From an uncultured Bacteroidales bacterium (lineage in GTDB: Bacteria > Bacteroidota > Bacteroidia > Bacteroidales > UBA932): a stretch of DNA of 56,349 bases. The stretch is from NCBI GenBank assembly GCA_934726455.1, contig CAKVDS010000010.1, positions 1 to 56,349 on the forward strand. Direction: 5' to 3'. The position numbers and the translations under genes are program-made. The notes below the pieces were generated by a model. The model was not told the DNA's origin. It searched no databases and saw nothing but the letters and a program-made list of their open reading frames with translations. Below are positions 43,352 through 52,042 of the stretch, in pieces (the first letter of the stretch is position 1; the number at the start of each line of letters is the position of its first letter).

Positions 43352-45063
43352 TCAGCTATGAGCTGCTTGAATTTGGCATGGCGCTTCTCGTCCTGAAGCA
43401 GGAGGTTGAGCTTGAACTGTCCGTCCCTCATGCCCTCCGCCAGACAGGCTGTCTTGAACTTCTCGAAAGCGTCCGGCACAAGTTTGTGGGCTGCAGGCGG
43501 TTCGAGTCTGAAAGATTCGCGCTTGCTCTCGTATTCGATGTTCTCTTTCTGAAGTATGGTGTCGACTTTGGCGTTGAGCATGTCCATCTGCTCTTTCCCG
43601 ACGGAAGGATCGGCGAACTCATAGTAGAAGTGGTATCGCGACTCTTCCGGAACGGCGAAGCCTATGGCGAATTTTACGGCGATGCCGAGTTCCTTGGATG
43701 CGAGCGCCACCGCGTCGAAGAACTGCTTCTCGTGGAGTTTCTCCCCGGTGATGGATACGATTCCGTTTATCTTCTGGATCATGAATACCCTCGGCGTGTT
43801 GTGGAACTTGGTCCCCACCTGTATGAGATCGTTCATGTTGTAGCGGTAAAGGCCCGCGAACGTTGTGACATACGGGCAGTAGCGTTTGCCTTCCTGTATC
43901 TCGTCCACCTGCCAGTAACGCACCGGTTCACCTCTTTTGGCGGCGTCAAGGTCTTCTTCCGCGACGAACTCATAGTAGTGCATGTGCGGGAAGAGCACCG
44001 TGTAGATGGAGTCGTCCACCACCAGACCGAAGCGGCACTCGGATGAGAAGTAGCCCAGCTCCTGATGGAACATCTTCTCCGGGAATGTGCCCTTGAACTT
44101 GTCGAGGAATATCTTGGTGTTGCCGCATTTCCAGGTGTCCATCATCTGCATGTCGGGCCAGATGTGCTTTGGGAGAACGCGTCCGTATTTTTCCTTGAGG
44201 GCGCGGAGCTCGGCTGCCCTTTGCGGGTTGGGCTTCAGCACCTTGAGGATCTTCTCCCGGTACTCCGGCTCTATCTTGACCTTGTCAGTGAGGGTGCCGT
44301 TCTCGATGTCGTCCACCATCTGGTCGAACCACGCGTCGATGCTGTTCTGCATCTCGACGATGGTCGAAGGGTTGGCGGTCACTATCATGTGGAGATCCTT
44401 CTCCATGCTTATCCTGTTGATGGCGTAATACTTGGCTGTGTAGTCGCCGATGGCGTACACACAGTCCGGGCAGGCATAGAGGTATTTGATGAACGGAGGG
44501 GCGTCTGCCCTTGTCACGCCTGAGACTGAGCCGTAGACGGTCCCGTCCGGGGCATGGCCCTCGACATCGCGTCCCACTATGGTCAGCAGGTTGCCGTAGA
44601 ATGCCCGTGGCCTGTTCTTGATGAAGTTATACAGCCATACGCGGGTCATCTTCTTGTAGATGTTCCACATGTAGATGCGCGTGATCGGTATCCACTTCGG
44701 CTCGCTGGTGGTGCCCGAGGTGGTGGCGTACATCACGGGCTTTCCCGGAAAGAGCACATTTTCCTCGCCGTGCTTGTGTCTCTCGACCAGGGGGCGGAAG
44801 TCCTCGTAGTCGTTGAGTTTCACATTTTTCTGCCAGCGTTCAAGAAGTTCCTTGTTGCTCTTGGCAAGCAGGATCTCGCTGAAGTTGTGCGCCCGTCCGT
44901 ATTCGCTGTTGCGGGCATAGAAAAGTATCTTTCGGAGGGTCATCGCTGATGACCTTCCCGGCCTGCGGGATGCCGCAACGAGCCTGAGATATTCCAGTCC
45001 CCCGCCAATCCCGACGAGGGCAGTGGCAAGGACTCCGTTCCAGAAATGATGAACTTTGCCCAT
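43348..45063 (-). CDS. GH3 auxin-responsive-promoter family protein (acyl-acid adenylating)
   Basis: 571 residues starting at the ATG complementary to 45061-45063 (MGKVHHFWNGVLATA). GH3 proteins belong to the adenylate-forming superfamily; plant members join amino acids to jasmonate or auxin, while the bacterial members are poorly characterised. ATP-binding motif I is YATTSGTTSEPK at about residues 112-123; later motifs are YFSSECRFGLV and FAGLYRYNMNDLIQVG, followed by a C-terminal lid with SITGEKLHEKQ. The N-terminal hydrophobic segment may be a membrane anchor. A TTG start 21 bp upstream is possible but would overlap the nitroreductase. Presence in a pectinase operon is unexplained; conjugation of an aromatic or hydroxy acid is a speculation. 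Confidence 0.85.
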   Translation of the reverse strand: MGKVHHFWNGVLATALVGIGGGLEYLRLVAASRRPGRSSAMTLRKILFYARNSEYGRAHNFSEILLAKSNKELLERWQKNVKLNDYEDFRPLVERHKHGEENVLFPGKPVMYATTSGTTSEPKWIPITRIYMWNIYKKMTRVWLYNFIKNRPRAFYGNLLTIVGRDVEGHAPDGTVYGSVSGVTRADAPPFIKYLYACPDCVYAIGDYTAKYYAINRISMEKDLHMIVTANPSTIVEMQNSIDAWFDQMVDDIENGTLTDKVKIEPEYREKILKVLKPNPQRAAELRALKEKYGRVLPKHIWPDMQMMDTWKCGNTKIFLDKFKGTFPEKMFHQELGYFSSECRFGLVVDDSIYTVLFPHMHYYEFVAEEDLDAAKRGEPVRYWQVDEIQEGKRYCPYVTTFAGLYRYNMNDLIQVGTKFHNTPRVFMIQKINGIVSITGEKLHEKQFFDAVALASKELGIAVKFAIGFAVPEESRYHFYYEFADPSVGKEQMDMLNAKVDTILQKENIEYESKRESFRLEPPAAHKLVPDAFEKFKTACLAEGMRDGQFKLNLLLQDEKRHAKFKQLIAE

Positions 45064-45065
45064 GG

Positions 45066-45596
45066 CTATTTTATGATCTTCCAATAATTTTCTTTTCTTG
45101 GCAGGGCCTGCGGGTTCGGTCTTGCCGGGTGTCCGAGTGATAGCGCACCTATTCCCATGTAATTCTCCGGGATGCCGAGCTCGGCCTGGATGGCCTTGCC
45201 TTCAGCGGTGTCCGACATCTCGCGTTCTCTGTTGATCCAGCATGAACCGAGCCCCAGCGCGTGTGCGGCAAGCATCATGTTGCCCAGCACGAGCGATCCG
45301 TCCTGGATGGAGTTGGGGTTTTGTTCGGGGCGCGGCACGAATACCAATATTATGGTCGGTGCTCCGTAATACGGGTCTCCATCTTTTCCCATTATTCTGG
45401 CGTTGAGGACCGAGAGCCTTTTTATGATGTCCGGATTCTGTACCGCCACTATCAGCGGATCCTGTGCGTTGTGCCCTGTCGGGGCGTATGTGCCGGCGTC
45501 GAGCACGGCTTTCAGATCGTCATCGCTGACCTGCACGGATGTGTATCTCCTTACGCTGCGTCTGGTCTTGATGGCATCGATAACTGCATTGTCCAT
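45066..45596 (-). CDS. nitroreductase family FMN oxidoreductase
   Basis: 176 residues with the nitroreductase fold: the N-terminal FMN-binding KTRRSVRRY, APTGHNAQ, and LGNMMLAAHALGLGSCWI, then GIGALSLGHPA. These dimeric flavoproteins reduce nitro compounds, quinones or enones using NAD(P)H; the physiological substrate here cannot be read. It is the first gene of the operon nitroreductase - GH3-type enzyme - HAD - GH28 - GH106, with 2 bp to the next start. It is divergent from the GH28-like gene at 45682. Confidence 0.9.
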   Translation of the reverse strand: MDNAVIDAIKTRRSVRRYTSVQVSDDDLKAVLDAGTYAPTGHNAQDPLIVAVQNPDIIKRLSVLNARIMGKDGDPYYGAPTIILVFVPRPEQNPNSIQDGSLVLGNMMLAAHALGLGSCWINREREMSDTAEGKAIQAELGIPENYMGIGALSLGHPARPNPQALPRKENYWKIIK

Positions 45597-45621
45597 AAAA
45601 AATCAATTTCAATACAACTCA

Positions 45622-45629
45622 CAAAAATA
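45622..45629 (-). promoter_or_regulatory. -7 element for the nitroreductase operon
   Basis: The minus strand reads TATTTTTG, matching TAnnTTTG, 25 bp upstream of the nitroreductase ATG at 45596. The -33 region is poor. Confidence 0.45.
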
Positions 45630-45654
45630 GTGAGAAAAACCGAAGATTAATACC

Positions 45655-45662
45655 TATATTTG
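45655..45662 (+). promoter_or_regulatory. -7 element for the GH28-like gene at 45682
   Basis: TATATTTG matches the consensus and lies 19 bp before the start codon ATG at 45682. It lies back to back with the minus-strand promoter 25 bp away. Confidence 0.45.
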
Positions 45663-45681
45663 TGCCAATAATGTCAACCAC

Positions 45682-47007
45682 ATGATGAAAAGAATCTTTT
45701 CCTTTCTGATCCTCGCCTTGTCGGCGACTTCCCTTTGCCGCGCGGAGTCGTGGCCTGACGGGACTCCTGTTGAAAAATGGTTCAGCGACAAGCCCGCCGC
45801 GATTCCGGCCTCCCAGGCAAGGAGATTTGTCATAACTGATTATGGTGCAGTGCGTGACAGTACCCTGCTGCAGACGGCCGCGATACAGAAGGCCATAGAT
45901 GCAGCGGCGGTCTCCGGAGGCACGGTCGTGGTGCCGAAAGGGGTATGGCTGACAAGTTCCCTTTTCTTCAAGTCCGGCACGCATCTTCTGCTCGAGAGGG
46001 GAGCGGTGCTCAAGGGAAGCGATGATATTTCCGACTATCCGGTCGCCAAAGTCCATATAGAAGGAGTGATCCAGCCGTATATCGCGGCTCTGGTCAATGC
46101 TTACGATGTGCAGGGTTTCTCCATCAGGGGAGAGGGTGTGATAGACGGCAACGGGTTGAGGTACTGGAGGGATTTCTGGACGCGCCGCCGTGTCAACCCC
46201 GCCTGCACCAATCTTGAAGCCCTCCGCCCGCGCATGATCTATGTCGCAGGGGGCAGGGATATCCTGATCGAGGGCGTTACGCTGCGCAATTCCGGTTTCT
46301 GGACCACACATCTGTACAAATGTGATCATGTGAGGATGAAGGATGTCACCATCTTCGCCCCGCATTCCCCGGTGGCTGCCCCGAGCTCTGACGCAATCGA
46401 TGTCGATGCATGCGACAATGTTCATATTATAGGCTGCCGCATCTCGGTCAACGATGACATCATAGCCATCAAGGGCGGCAAGGGGCCGTGGGCGGACACC
46501 GACCCGGACAACGGGGTCAACACCAACATCCTCGTGGAGAAGTGCTGGTTCGGCAAGGGCCCGGGAGTCATCACTTTCGGGAGCGAGTGCGTCGGCGGGC
46601 GCAATGTCATCCTGCGTGACTCCGAGGTGCACGGAGCTACGCGCGTGCTTCAGATGAAGATGCGTCCCGACACTCCGCAGCGCTATGAATATGTGCTGGT
46701 TGAAAATGTCATCGGTGAGGTGCGCTGGGCTTTCTATGTGCATCCGTGGACTCAGTTCTTCGACCTCAAGGGGCGTGAGGACATCCCGATGTCCTATGGT
46801 GAGCATGTGACCATCCGCAACTGCCGTCTCACCTGCACGGAGCGGGCCATAGAGATTGCCGAGAAGCCTGATCAGTACAAGTTGTCCGACATCGTGATAG
46901 AAGACAACAACGTCTTCACCGAGCTTCATCAGGTGCCGCAGCGCGCACCGAAGAAGCAGGACTGGGAACTTGAGAAAGGCACCCCGGAGGCCGAGAAGAA
47001 CAAATAA
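45682..47007 (+). CDS. GH28-like protein, paralogue of the one at 20573
   Basis: 441 residues with a signal peptide (about 1-20). Beta-helix GH28 features: YGAVRD, SGGTVVVPKG, GEGVIDGNG, SGFWTTH, catalytic aspartates in SSDAIDVD and VNDDIIAIKGG, and FGSE. As in its paralogue at 20573, the GHG motif is altered (GKGPGVITFGSE, proline in place of His) and the Arg-Ile-Lys motif is changed to QMKMRPDTPQ. Both also share DGTPVEKWF/DGTPVPEWF and WTQFFDLKGR/WTQFFDLKDR. This indicates a separate GH28 subgroup with a modified active site. It lies just before the uronate catabolic operon, whose promoter may lie at its end. Confidence 0.85.
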   Translation: MMKRIFSFLILALSATSLCRAESWPDGTPVEKWFSDKPAAIPASQARRFVITDYGAVRDSTLLQTAAIQKAIDAAAVSGGTVVVPKGVWLTSSLFFKSGTHLLLERGAVLKGSDDISDYPVAKVHIEGVIQPYIAALVNAYDVQGFSIRGEGVIDGNGLRYWRDFWTRRRVNPACTNLEALRPRMIYVAGGRDILIEGVTLRNSGFWTTHLYKCDHVRMKDVTIFAPHSPVAAPSSDAIDVDACDNVHIIGCRISVNDDIIAIKGGKGPWADTDPDNGVNTNILVEKCWFGKGPGVITFGSECVGGRNVILRDSEVHGATRVLQMKMRPDTPQRYEYVLVENVIGEVRWAFYVHPWTQFFDLKGREDIPMSYGEHVTIRNCRLTCTERAIEIAEKPDQYKLSDIVIEDNNVFTELHQVPQRAPKKQDWELEKGTPEAEKNK

Positions 47008-47012
47008 TTGAT

Positions 47013-47020
47013 TAATTTTG
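47013..47020 (+). promoter_or_regulatory. -7 element for the uronate catabolism operon
   Basis: TAATTTTG matches TAnnTTTG, 28 bp before the kdgK ATG and 6 bp after the GH28 stop. The -33 position falls within the GH28 coding end and has no TTTG, so read-through from GH28 is an alternative source of transcription. Confidence 0.45.
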
Positions 47021-47048
47021 TAGGTTGAACTGAAATTTTTAAAAGAAT

Positions 47049-48128
47049 ATGGATATATCACTTAAGCAGGGCTGCAAATATGCCCTTCTTGTCCCTACCA
47101 GCATGGGACTTCGAATCACTCCGGAGAACGGGCAGCCTGTACAGAGCAGCGACGTGCTGCATCTTCAGGCCACCAGTGCAGAGACCAATGTCGCCAGCGT
47201 GTCATCTTACCTCGGACTTCCTGTCAAGGTGCTGACCGCATTCGTCAAGGACAGCCCTTTCGCAGCTTTCATCAAGTCAAATCTCCGTGCCCGCGGAATG
47301 GATTTCGAGGGACCGGAAGTGCCTCAGGGCGGCCCGTGGGGTTACAGGCATCAGATCAACATCGCCGACAGCGGATATGGCTCCCGCGGACCGCGCGTCT
47401 GGAACGACCGTGCGGGAGAGGTCGGCCGCACACTCAATGTCAAGGACTTCGATCTTGACCGCATCTTCGGTCAGGAGGGTGTGCAGATCGTTCACCTCTC
47501 GGGACTTATCGCGGCGCTCAGCCCGGATACGAGCAAGTTCTGTCTTGAGATCGCCCGTGCTGCCAAGAAGTACGGCACCCGCATAAGTTTCGACCTCAAC
47601 TACCGCGCCTCCTTCTGGAAGGGCCGCGAGCAGGAGCTCCACGACATCTTCTCCGAGATCTGCAGCATCTCCGACATACTCATCGGCAACGAGGAGGACT
47701 TCCAGCTCTGCCTCGGCATCGAGGGGCCGGAGGCGGGCGGCAAGGACATAGCCTCCAAGATCGACGGATTCAAGGAGATGATACGCCGTGTGAAGAAGGA
47801 GTATCCGGGAGCCCAGGTGTTCGCCACCACTCTCCGTCAGGTCAACAATACCAACAGCCACAACTGGGGCGCCATCATGCTTGAGGGTGATACCTGGCAT
47901 GTTGTCGAGCCGCGTGAGATCCATGTCCTCGACCGCATCGGCGGTGGCGACGGCTTCGTTGGAGGCCTGCTCTACGCCGTCCTGAAAGGATGGGAGAGCG
48001 AGAAATGGATCCAGTTCGGCTGGGCCAGCGGCGCACTTGCCACCACTTTCCTCACCGACTACGGCCAGCCGGCCGATGAGGAGCAGGTATGGAGCATCTG
48101 GCAGGGCAACGCCCGCGTCAAGAGATAG
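47049..48128 (+). CDS. kdgK: PfkB family sugar kinase, probable 2-keto-3-deoxygluconate kinase
   Basis: 359 residues of the ribokinase/PfkB fold. The C-terminal signature RIGGGDGFVGGLL carries the catalytic base Asp301; DLNYRASFWKGRE and IGNEEDF are typical of KDG kinases. It phosphorylates 2-keto-3-deoxygluconate to KDPG, for cleavage to pyruvate and glyceraldehyde 3-phosphate; the aldolase is not in the window. KDG arises from mannonate dehydration and from the unsaturated galacturonate released by GH105 and PL22. It opens a six-gene operon. Because the next gene may yield gluconate, a gluconate kinase activity is a possibility worth testing, but the DLNYR pattern favours KDG. Confidence 0.85.
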   Translation: MDISLKQGCKYALLVPTSMGLRITPENGQPVQSSDVLHLQATSAETNVASVSSYLGLPVKVLTAFVKDSPFAAFIKSNLRARGMDFEGPEVPQGGPWGYRHQINIADSGYGSRGPRVWNDRAGEVGRTLNVKDFDLDRIFGQEGVQIVHLSGLIAALSPDTSKFCLEIARAAKKYGTRISFDLNYRASFWKGREQELHDIFSEICSISDILIGNEEDFQLCLGIEGPEAGGKDIASKIDGFKEMIRRVKKEYPGAQVFATTLRQVNNTNSHNWGAIMLEGDTWHVVEPREIHVLDRIGGGDGFVGGLLYAVLKGWESEKWIQFGWASGALATTFLTDYGQPADEEQVWSIWQGNARVKR

Positions 48129-48137
48129 GGGAAGCCT

Positions 48138-49418
48138 ATGCTGTACTACGCAAGAGGTTCGAAGACTGACAATATCACCCCGGATGAAGTAAGGGCGATA
48201 CTCAAGGAAGTCTTCGACAAGATGGGGAAGAAAAAGCGTGTGCTTGCCCTTCCTCCTGATTTTACACGTCTCAACTCGTATGCCGGCCCGATCACGGAGA
48301 TGGTCTATGACTATTTCGGTGACGCTCTCACAGATGTGATGCCGGCGCTCGGCACCCATTCTCCGATGACTGCCGAGCAGATAAAGACCATGTTCGGACA
48401 CGTCCCGGCTGACCGTTTCCGGGTGCATGACTGGCGCAATGACGTCGTCACCGTGGGGCAGGTGCCAGCAGAATATGTCAACAAGGTTTCGGAGGGAAGG
48501 CTCAACTACAGCTGGCCGGCACAGGTCAACAAGCTCCTGCTCGACCCGTCGTTCGACCTCATACTCTCGATCGGTCAGGTCGTTCCTCATGAGGTGATCG
48601 GCATGGCCAACTACACCAAGAACATTTTCGTGGGTGTAGGCGGTTCGGAAGGAATCAACAAAAGCCATTATATCGGAGCGACTTACGGGATGGAGCGGAT
48701 CATGGGCCGGGCCAAGTCCCCGGTGCGCGATGTGATGGAGTACGCCAGGACCAATTTCATCAAGGATCTTCCTATAGTATATGTGCTCACCGTCCGTGCC
48801 AAGAACGAGGCTACAGGGGAGATGGAGCTCAAGGGACTTTTCATCGGTGATGATTTCGAGTGCTTCCAGAAGGCTTCCGACCTGTCTCTCGAGACCAACT
48901 TCATCATGGTCGACCACGAGATCAAAAAGTGTCTGGTCTACCTCGACCCGGAGGAGTTCAAGAGCACATGGCTCGGCAACAAGAGTGTGTACCGTACAAG
49001 GATGGCACTTGCCGACGGGGCGGAGCTCGTGGTGTTGGCACCGGCCCTCAAGGAGTTCGGCGAGGACAAGACCATAGACGGGCTGATCCGCAAATACGGT
49101 TACAAGGGCACGCCTCACACCCTTGAGGCTACGGAGCGTAATTCCGATCTTCAGGAGAATCTTGGCGCGTCCGCCCACCTGATCCACGGCTCGTCCGAGG
49201 GACGGTTTACCATAACATATTGCCCGGGACCTGAGATGAGTCGCGAAGAGATCGAGAGTGTCGGATTCAAGTATGGCGATCTCAAACAGATAATGGAGCA
49301 TTATCACCCTGAGAGCCTCAAGGACGGCTGGAATGTCATGCCGGACGGGGAGGAGATATACTACATATCCAATCCGGCGCTTGGACTCTGGGCTTACCCT
49401 GAGAGATTCAAGGACTGA
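48138..49418 (+). CDS. LarA family nickel-dependent hydroxyacid racemase/epimerase
   Basis: 426 residues, the usual length. The residues that bind the nickel-pincer nucleotide in L. plantarum LarA are all present: His74 in GTHSPMT (LarA His108), His151 in VVPHEV (His174), Lys161 in NYTKNIFVGVGG (Lys184, covalent link) and His177 in KSHY (His200). The spacing His151-Lys161-His177 (10 and 16 residues) equals that of LarA. Asp41 and Arg44 (PDFTR) match LarA Asp72 and Arg75. It should invert the alpha-carbon of a hydroxyacid. In a uronate operon the substrate is probably a sugar acid; characterised relatives include D-gluconate 2-epimerases, and D-mannonate is the C2 epimer of gluconate. The cofactor genes larB, larC and larE are not in this window. 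Confidence 0.85.
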   Translation: MLYYARGSKTDNITPDEVRAILKEVFDKMGKKKRVLALPPDFTRLNSYAGPITEMVYDYFGDALTDVMPALGTHSPMTAEQIKTMFGHVPADRFRVHDWRNDVVTVGQVPAEYVNKVSEGRLNYSWPAQVNKLLLDPSFDLILSIGQVVPHEVIGMANYTKNIFVGVGGSEGINKSHYIGATYGMERIMGRAKSPVRDVMEYARTNFIKDLPIVYVLTVRAKNEATGEMELKGLFIGDDFECFQKASDLSLETNFIMVDHEIKKCLVYLDPEEFKSTWLGNKSVYRTRMALADGAELVVLAPALKEFGEDKTIDGLIRKYGYKGTPHTLEATERNSDLQENLGASAHLIHGSSEGRFTITYCPGPEMSREEIESVGFKYGDLKQIMEHYHPESLKDGWNVMPDGEEIYYISNPALGLWAYPERFKD

Positions 49419-49419
49419 G

Positions 49420-50562
49420 ATGAAAATAGTTTGTGACAACAAGATACCATTTCTCCGCGGGGTTCTGGAACCTTACGCGGAGGTGGTGTATCTTCCTGGC
49501 AAGGAAACGACAGCGGAAGTTGTGAGGGATGCAGATGCACTCATCACCAGGACCCGCACCATCTGCAATGAGGCCCTGCTCAAAGGGTCTTCTGTCAAGG
49601 TCATTGCCACAGCGACAATAGGATTTGACCATATAGATACAGCGTGGTGCGAAGAGCATGGGATCATCTGGCGCAATGCCCCCGGCTGCAACTCCTGGTC
49701 TGTCAAGCAGTATATCAGTTCCGTGCTGGTGAGACTTGCCGGGATGCGTTCTCTCGACCTTGAGGGGATGACTCTCGGTGTTGTCGGTGTTGGGAATGTG
49801 GGCTCCAAAGTGGCTCAAGCCGCCTCGGCCTTGGGGATGAGGGTGCTTCTCAATGATCCCCCGCGCGAGCGCCGGGAGGGGAGCTCCGGCTTCGTCTCTC
49901 TGGATGAAATTCTTGAAAAGAGCGACATCATCACTCTGCATGTGCCCCTGTCCCGAGAGGGGGAGGATGCGACATGGCATCTTTTCGATGCGGAGCGTAT
50001 CGGGCGGATGAAGGCTTCACAGATTCTCATCAACTCTTCCCGCGGTCCGGTAGTTGACAATGCCGCGCTGAAGCAGGCCCTGAAGGCCGGGGCAATCGCA
50101 GGCGGAGTCCTTGACGTATGGGAAGGTGAACCGGATCTTGATCCGGAACTCGTTTCCCTCCTTGATATCACTACCCCGCATATAGCAGGCTACAGCGCTG
50201 ACGGCAAGGCTAACGGTACGGCTGCGAGCGTGCGTACGGTTTCTCAGGTCCTCGGACTCCCTCTGACTGAGTGGTTCCCTTCGGACATCCCGGCACCTTC
50301 GGTGCCGCTTGAGTTCAGGCTCGATGCAGGCGGGAAGAGCCGTCAGGAAGTGCTCGCGGAGGCCATTCTCCATACCTATGATGTTCTTGAGGACAGCGGC
50401 AGGCTGCGTGCGGATCTCGGCTCGTTCGAGAAACTGCGTGGCGATTACCCTGTGCGGAGGGAGCCTTCTGCCTTCAGGGTTGAGTTTTCTGGAGGTTCCG
50501 CTGAGGAGATAGCATCTCTTGAGGCGTTGGGATTCAAAGTAAAACAACTAACAGACAAATAA
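49420..50562 (+). CDS. pdxB: erythronate-4-phosphate dehydrogenase
   Basis: 380 residues from the ATG at 49420, 1 bp after the larA-homologue stop. D-2-hydroxyacid dehydrogenase fold with the NAD motif GVGNVGSK (123-130) and catalytic Arg208 (SSRGP), Glu237 (EGEPDLD) and His254 (TPHIAGYS). The C-terminal dimerisation domain characteristic of PdxB follows (LAEAILHTYDVLEDS, LRGDYPVRREPSAFRV). PdxB oxidises 4-phosphoerythronate in pyridoxal phosphate synthesis. Its place in a uronate operon is odd: it may simply be housekeeping, or it may act on a related sugar acid. A longer frame would overlap the previous gene and is not used. Confidence 0.88.
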   Translation: MKIVCDNKIPFLRGVLEPYAEVVYLPGKETTAEVVRDADALITRTRTICNEALLKGSSVKVIATATIGFDHIDTAWCEEHGIIWRNAPGCNSWSVKQYISSVLVRLAGMRSLDLEGMTLGVVGVGNVGSKVAQAASALGMRVLLNDPPRERREGSSGFVSLDEILEKSDIITLHVPLSREGEDATWHLFDAERIGRMKASQILINSSRGPVVDNAALKQALKAGAIAGGVLDVWEGEPDLDPELVSLLDITTPHIAGYSADGKANGTAASVRTVSQVLGLPLTEWFPSDIPAPSVPLEFRLDAGGKSRQEVLAEAILHTYDVLEDSGRLRADLGSFEKLRGDYPVRREPSAFRVEFSGGSAEEIASLEALGFKVKQLTDK

Positions 50563-50563
50563 T

Positions 50564-52021
50564 ATGAAACCAGTTTCAGACATCGGACTTATCGGGCTCG
50601 CCGTAATGGGAGAGAACCTGGTCCTCAACATGGAGAGCAAAGGCTTCCATGTCAGTGTATACAACCGCACTGTAGAAAAGGTTGACAAATTCATGGATGG
50701 ACGTGGAAAGGGCAAGAACATCTATGGCGCCCACTCGCTCGAGGATTTCGTGTCCTCGCTCAAGAGCCCGCGCAAGGTGTTCCTCATGGTGAAGGCCGGG
50801 CAGGCCGTGGATGATTTCATCGACAAGCTCATCCCGCTCCTCGACAAGGGGGATATTATCATCGACGGCGGCAACACGCACTTCCCTGACACCACGCGCC
50901 GTACCGCTTATGTTGAGAGCAAAGGGCTTCTCTATGTCGGCACAGGAGTGTCCGGCGGAGAGGAGGGTGCCCTCAAGGGCCCGTCCATGATGCCTGGCGG
51001 ATCTCCTGCCGCATGGCCTTATGTAAAGCCTATATTCCAGAGCATCTGCGCCAAGGTCGCTGACGGTACACCTTGCTGCGACTGGGTAGGTGAAGGCGGT
51101 GCCGGCCACTTCGTCAAGATGGTACACAACGGCATCGAGTATGGTGACATCCAGCTCATCTGCGAGTGCTATCAGATCATGAAAGACATCCTCGGCATGA
51201 CCAACGAGGAGATGCACGAGGTCTTCGCCGAGTGGAACAAGGGCGACCTCGACAGCTACCTCATCGAGATCACCCGCGACATCCTCGCCAAGAAAGATGA
51301 GGACGGCAAGTATGTGCTTGACTACATTCTTGATACCGCTGGACAGAAGGGTACCGGCAAGTGGACTGCAGTGGCTGCTCTCGATGCCGGCGTGCCTCTG
51401 ACCCTTATCGGTGAGGCCGTGTTCGCCCGCTGCCTCTCTGCCCAGAAAGAGGAGAGGGTTGCCGCTTCCAAGATTCTTCAGGGACCGAAGCCGGTCAAGT
51501 TTACAGGTGACAGGAAAGCATTCCTTGAAGACCTGCGCAAGGCGCTCTTCGCCGCGAAGGTGGTATCTTACGCACAGGGCTATACCCTCATGCGCGCCGC
51601 TGCCAAGGAGTACGGCTGGAACCTCAACTACGGCGGAATCGCCCTGATGTGGAGGGGCGGCTGCATCATCCGCAGCGTGTTCCTCGGTAAGATCAAGGAG
51701 GCTTTCGACAAGAACCCGGACATCGCCAACATCCTTCTCGACCCTTACTTCTGCGACAAGCTCGCCGAGGCCCAGCAGGGCTGGAGGAACGTGCTCGCCC
51801 AGGCTATCGTCAACGGCGTGCCTGCACCTACGCTTAGCGCCGCTCTTGAGTACTACGACGGCTATCGTTGCGACAGGCTTCCTGCCAATCTTCTCCAGGC
51901 TCAGCGCGACTATTTCGGAGCCCATACCTACGAGCGTACCGACCGTCCGCGCGGGGAGTTCTTCCACACCAACTGGACAGGGCACGGCGGAGACACCGTT
52001 GCCGGTACTTATATTGCATAA
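50564..52021 (+). CDS. gnd: 6-phosphogluconate dehydrogenase, decarboxylating
   Basis: 485 residues. The NADP-binding start GLIGLAVMGENLVLNM, GGNTHFPDT, SGGEEGALKGPSMMPGG, the catalytic KMVHNGIEYGD (Lys and His-Asn) and the C-terminal GTYIA helix region are diagnostic for the long, E. coli-type Gnd. It converts 6-phosphogluconate to ribulose 5-phosphate, CO2 and NADPH. No glucose-6-phosphate dehydrogenase or gluconolactonase is adjacent, so supply of its substrate from gluconate (via the LarA homologue and a kinase) is one explanation for its being in this operon. It begins 1 bp after the pdxB stop and is followed by uxaE after 21 bp. Confidence 0.97.
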   Translation: MKPVSDIGLIGLAVMGENLVLNMESKGFHVSVYNRTVEKVDKFMDGRGKGKNIYGAHSLEDFVSSLKSPRKVFLMVKAGQAVDDFIDKLIPLLDKGDIIIDGGNTHFPDTTRRTAYVESKGLLYVGTGVSGGEEGALKGPSMMPGGSPAAWPYVKPIFQSICAKVADGTPCCDWVGEGGAGHFVKMVHNGIEYGDIQLICECYQIMKDILGMTNEEMHEVFAEWNKGDLDSYLIEITRDILAKKDEDGKYVLDYILDTAGQKGTGKWTAVAALDAGVPLTLIGEAVFARCLSAQKEERVAASKILQGPKPVKFTGDRKAFLEDLRKALFAAKVVSYAQGYTLMRAAAKEYGWNLNYGGIALMWRGGCIIRSVFLGKIKEAFDKNPDIANILLDPYFCDKLAEAQQGWRNVLAQAIVNGVPAPTLSAALEYYDGYRCDRLPANLLQAQRDYFGAHTYERTDRPRGEFFHTNWTGHGGDTVAGTYIA

Positions 52022-52042
52022 ACAACAAATAACCAATTAGTT

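Noticed and set aside
48138..49418. Calling the LarA homologue a lactate racemase
   Set aside because: Context is sugar-acid catabolism, and the LarA superfamily has several substrates; only the cofactor residues can be read with confidence.
47277..49442. 721-residue minus-strand open frame across kdgK and the larA homologue
   Set aside because: It is a shadow of the high-GC plus-strand genes; no family features, and the plus-strand frames are clearly real.
50576..52036. 486-residue minus-strand frame opposite gnd, and a similar 480-residue one opposite GH28 at 45619-47061
   Set aside because: Antisense frames created by codon bias; the sense proteins are unambiguous.
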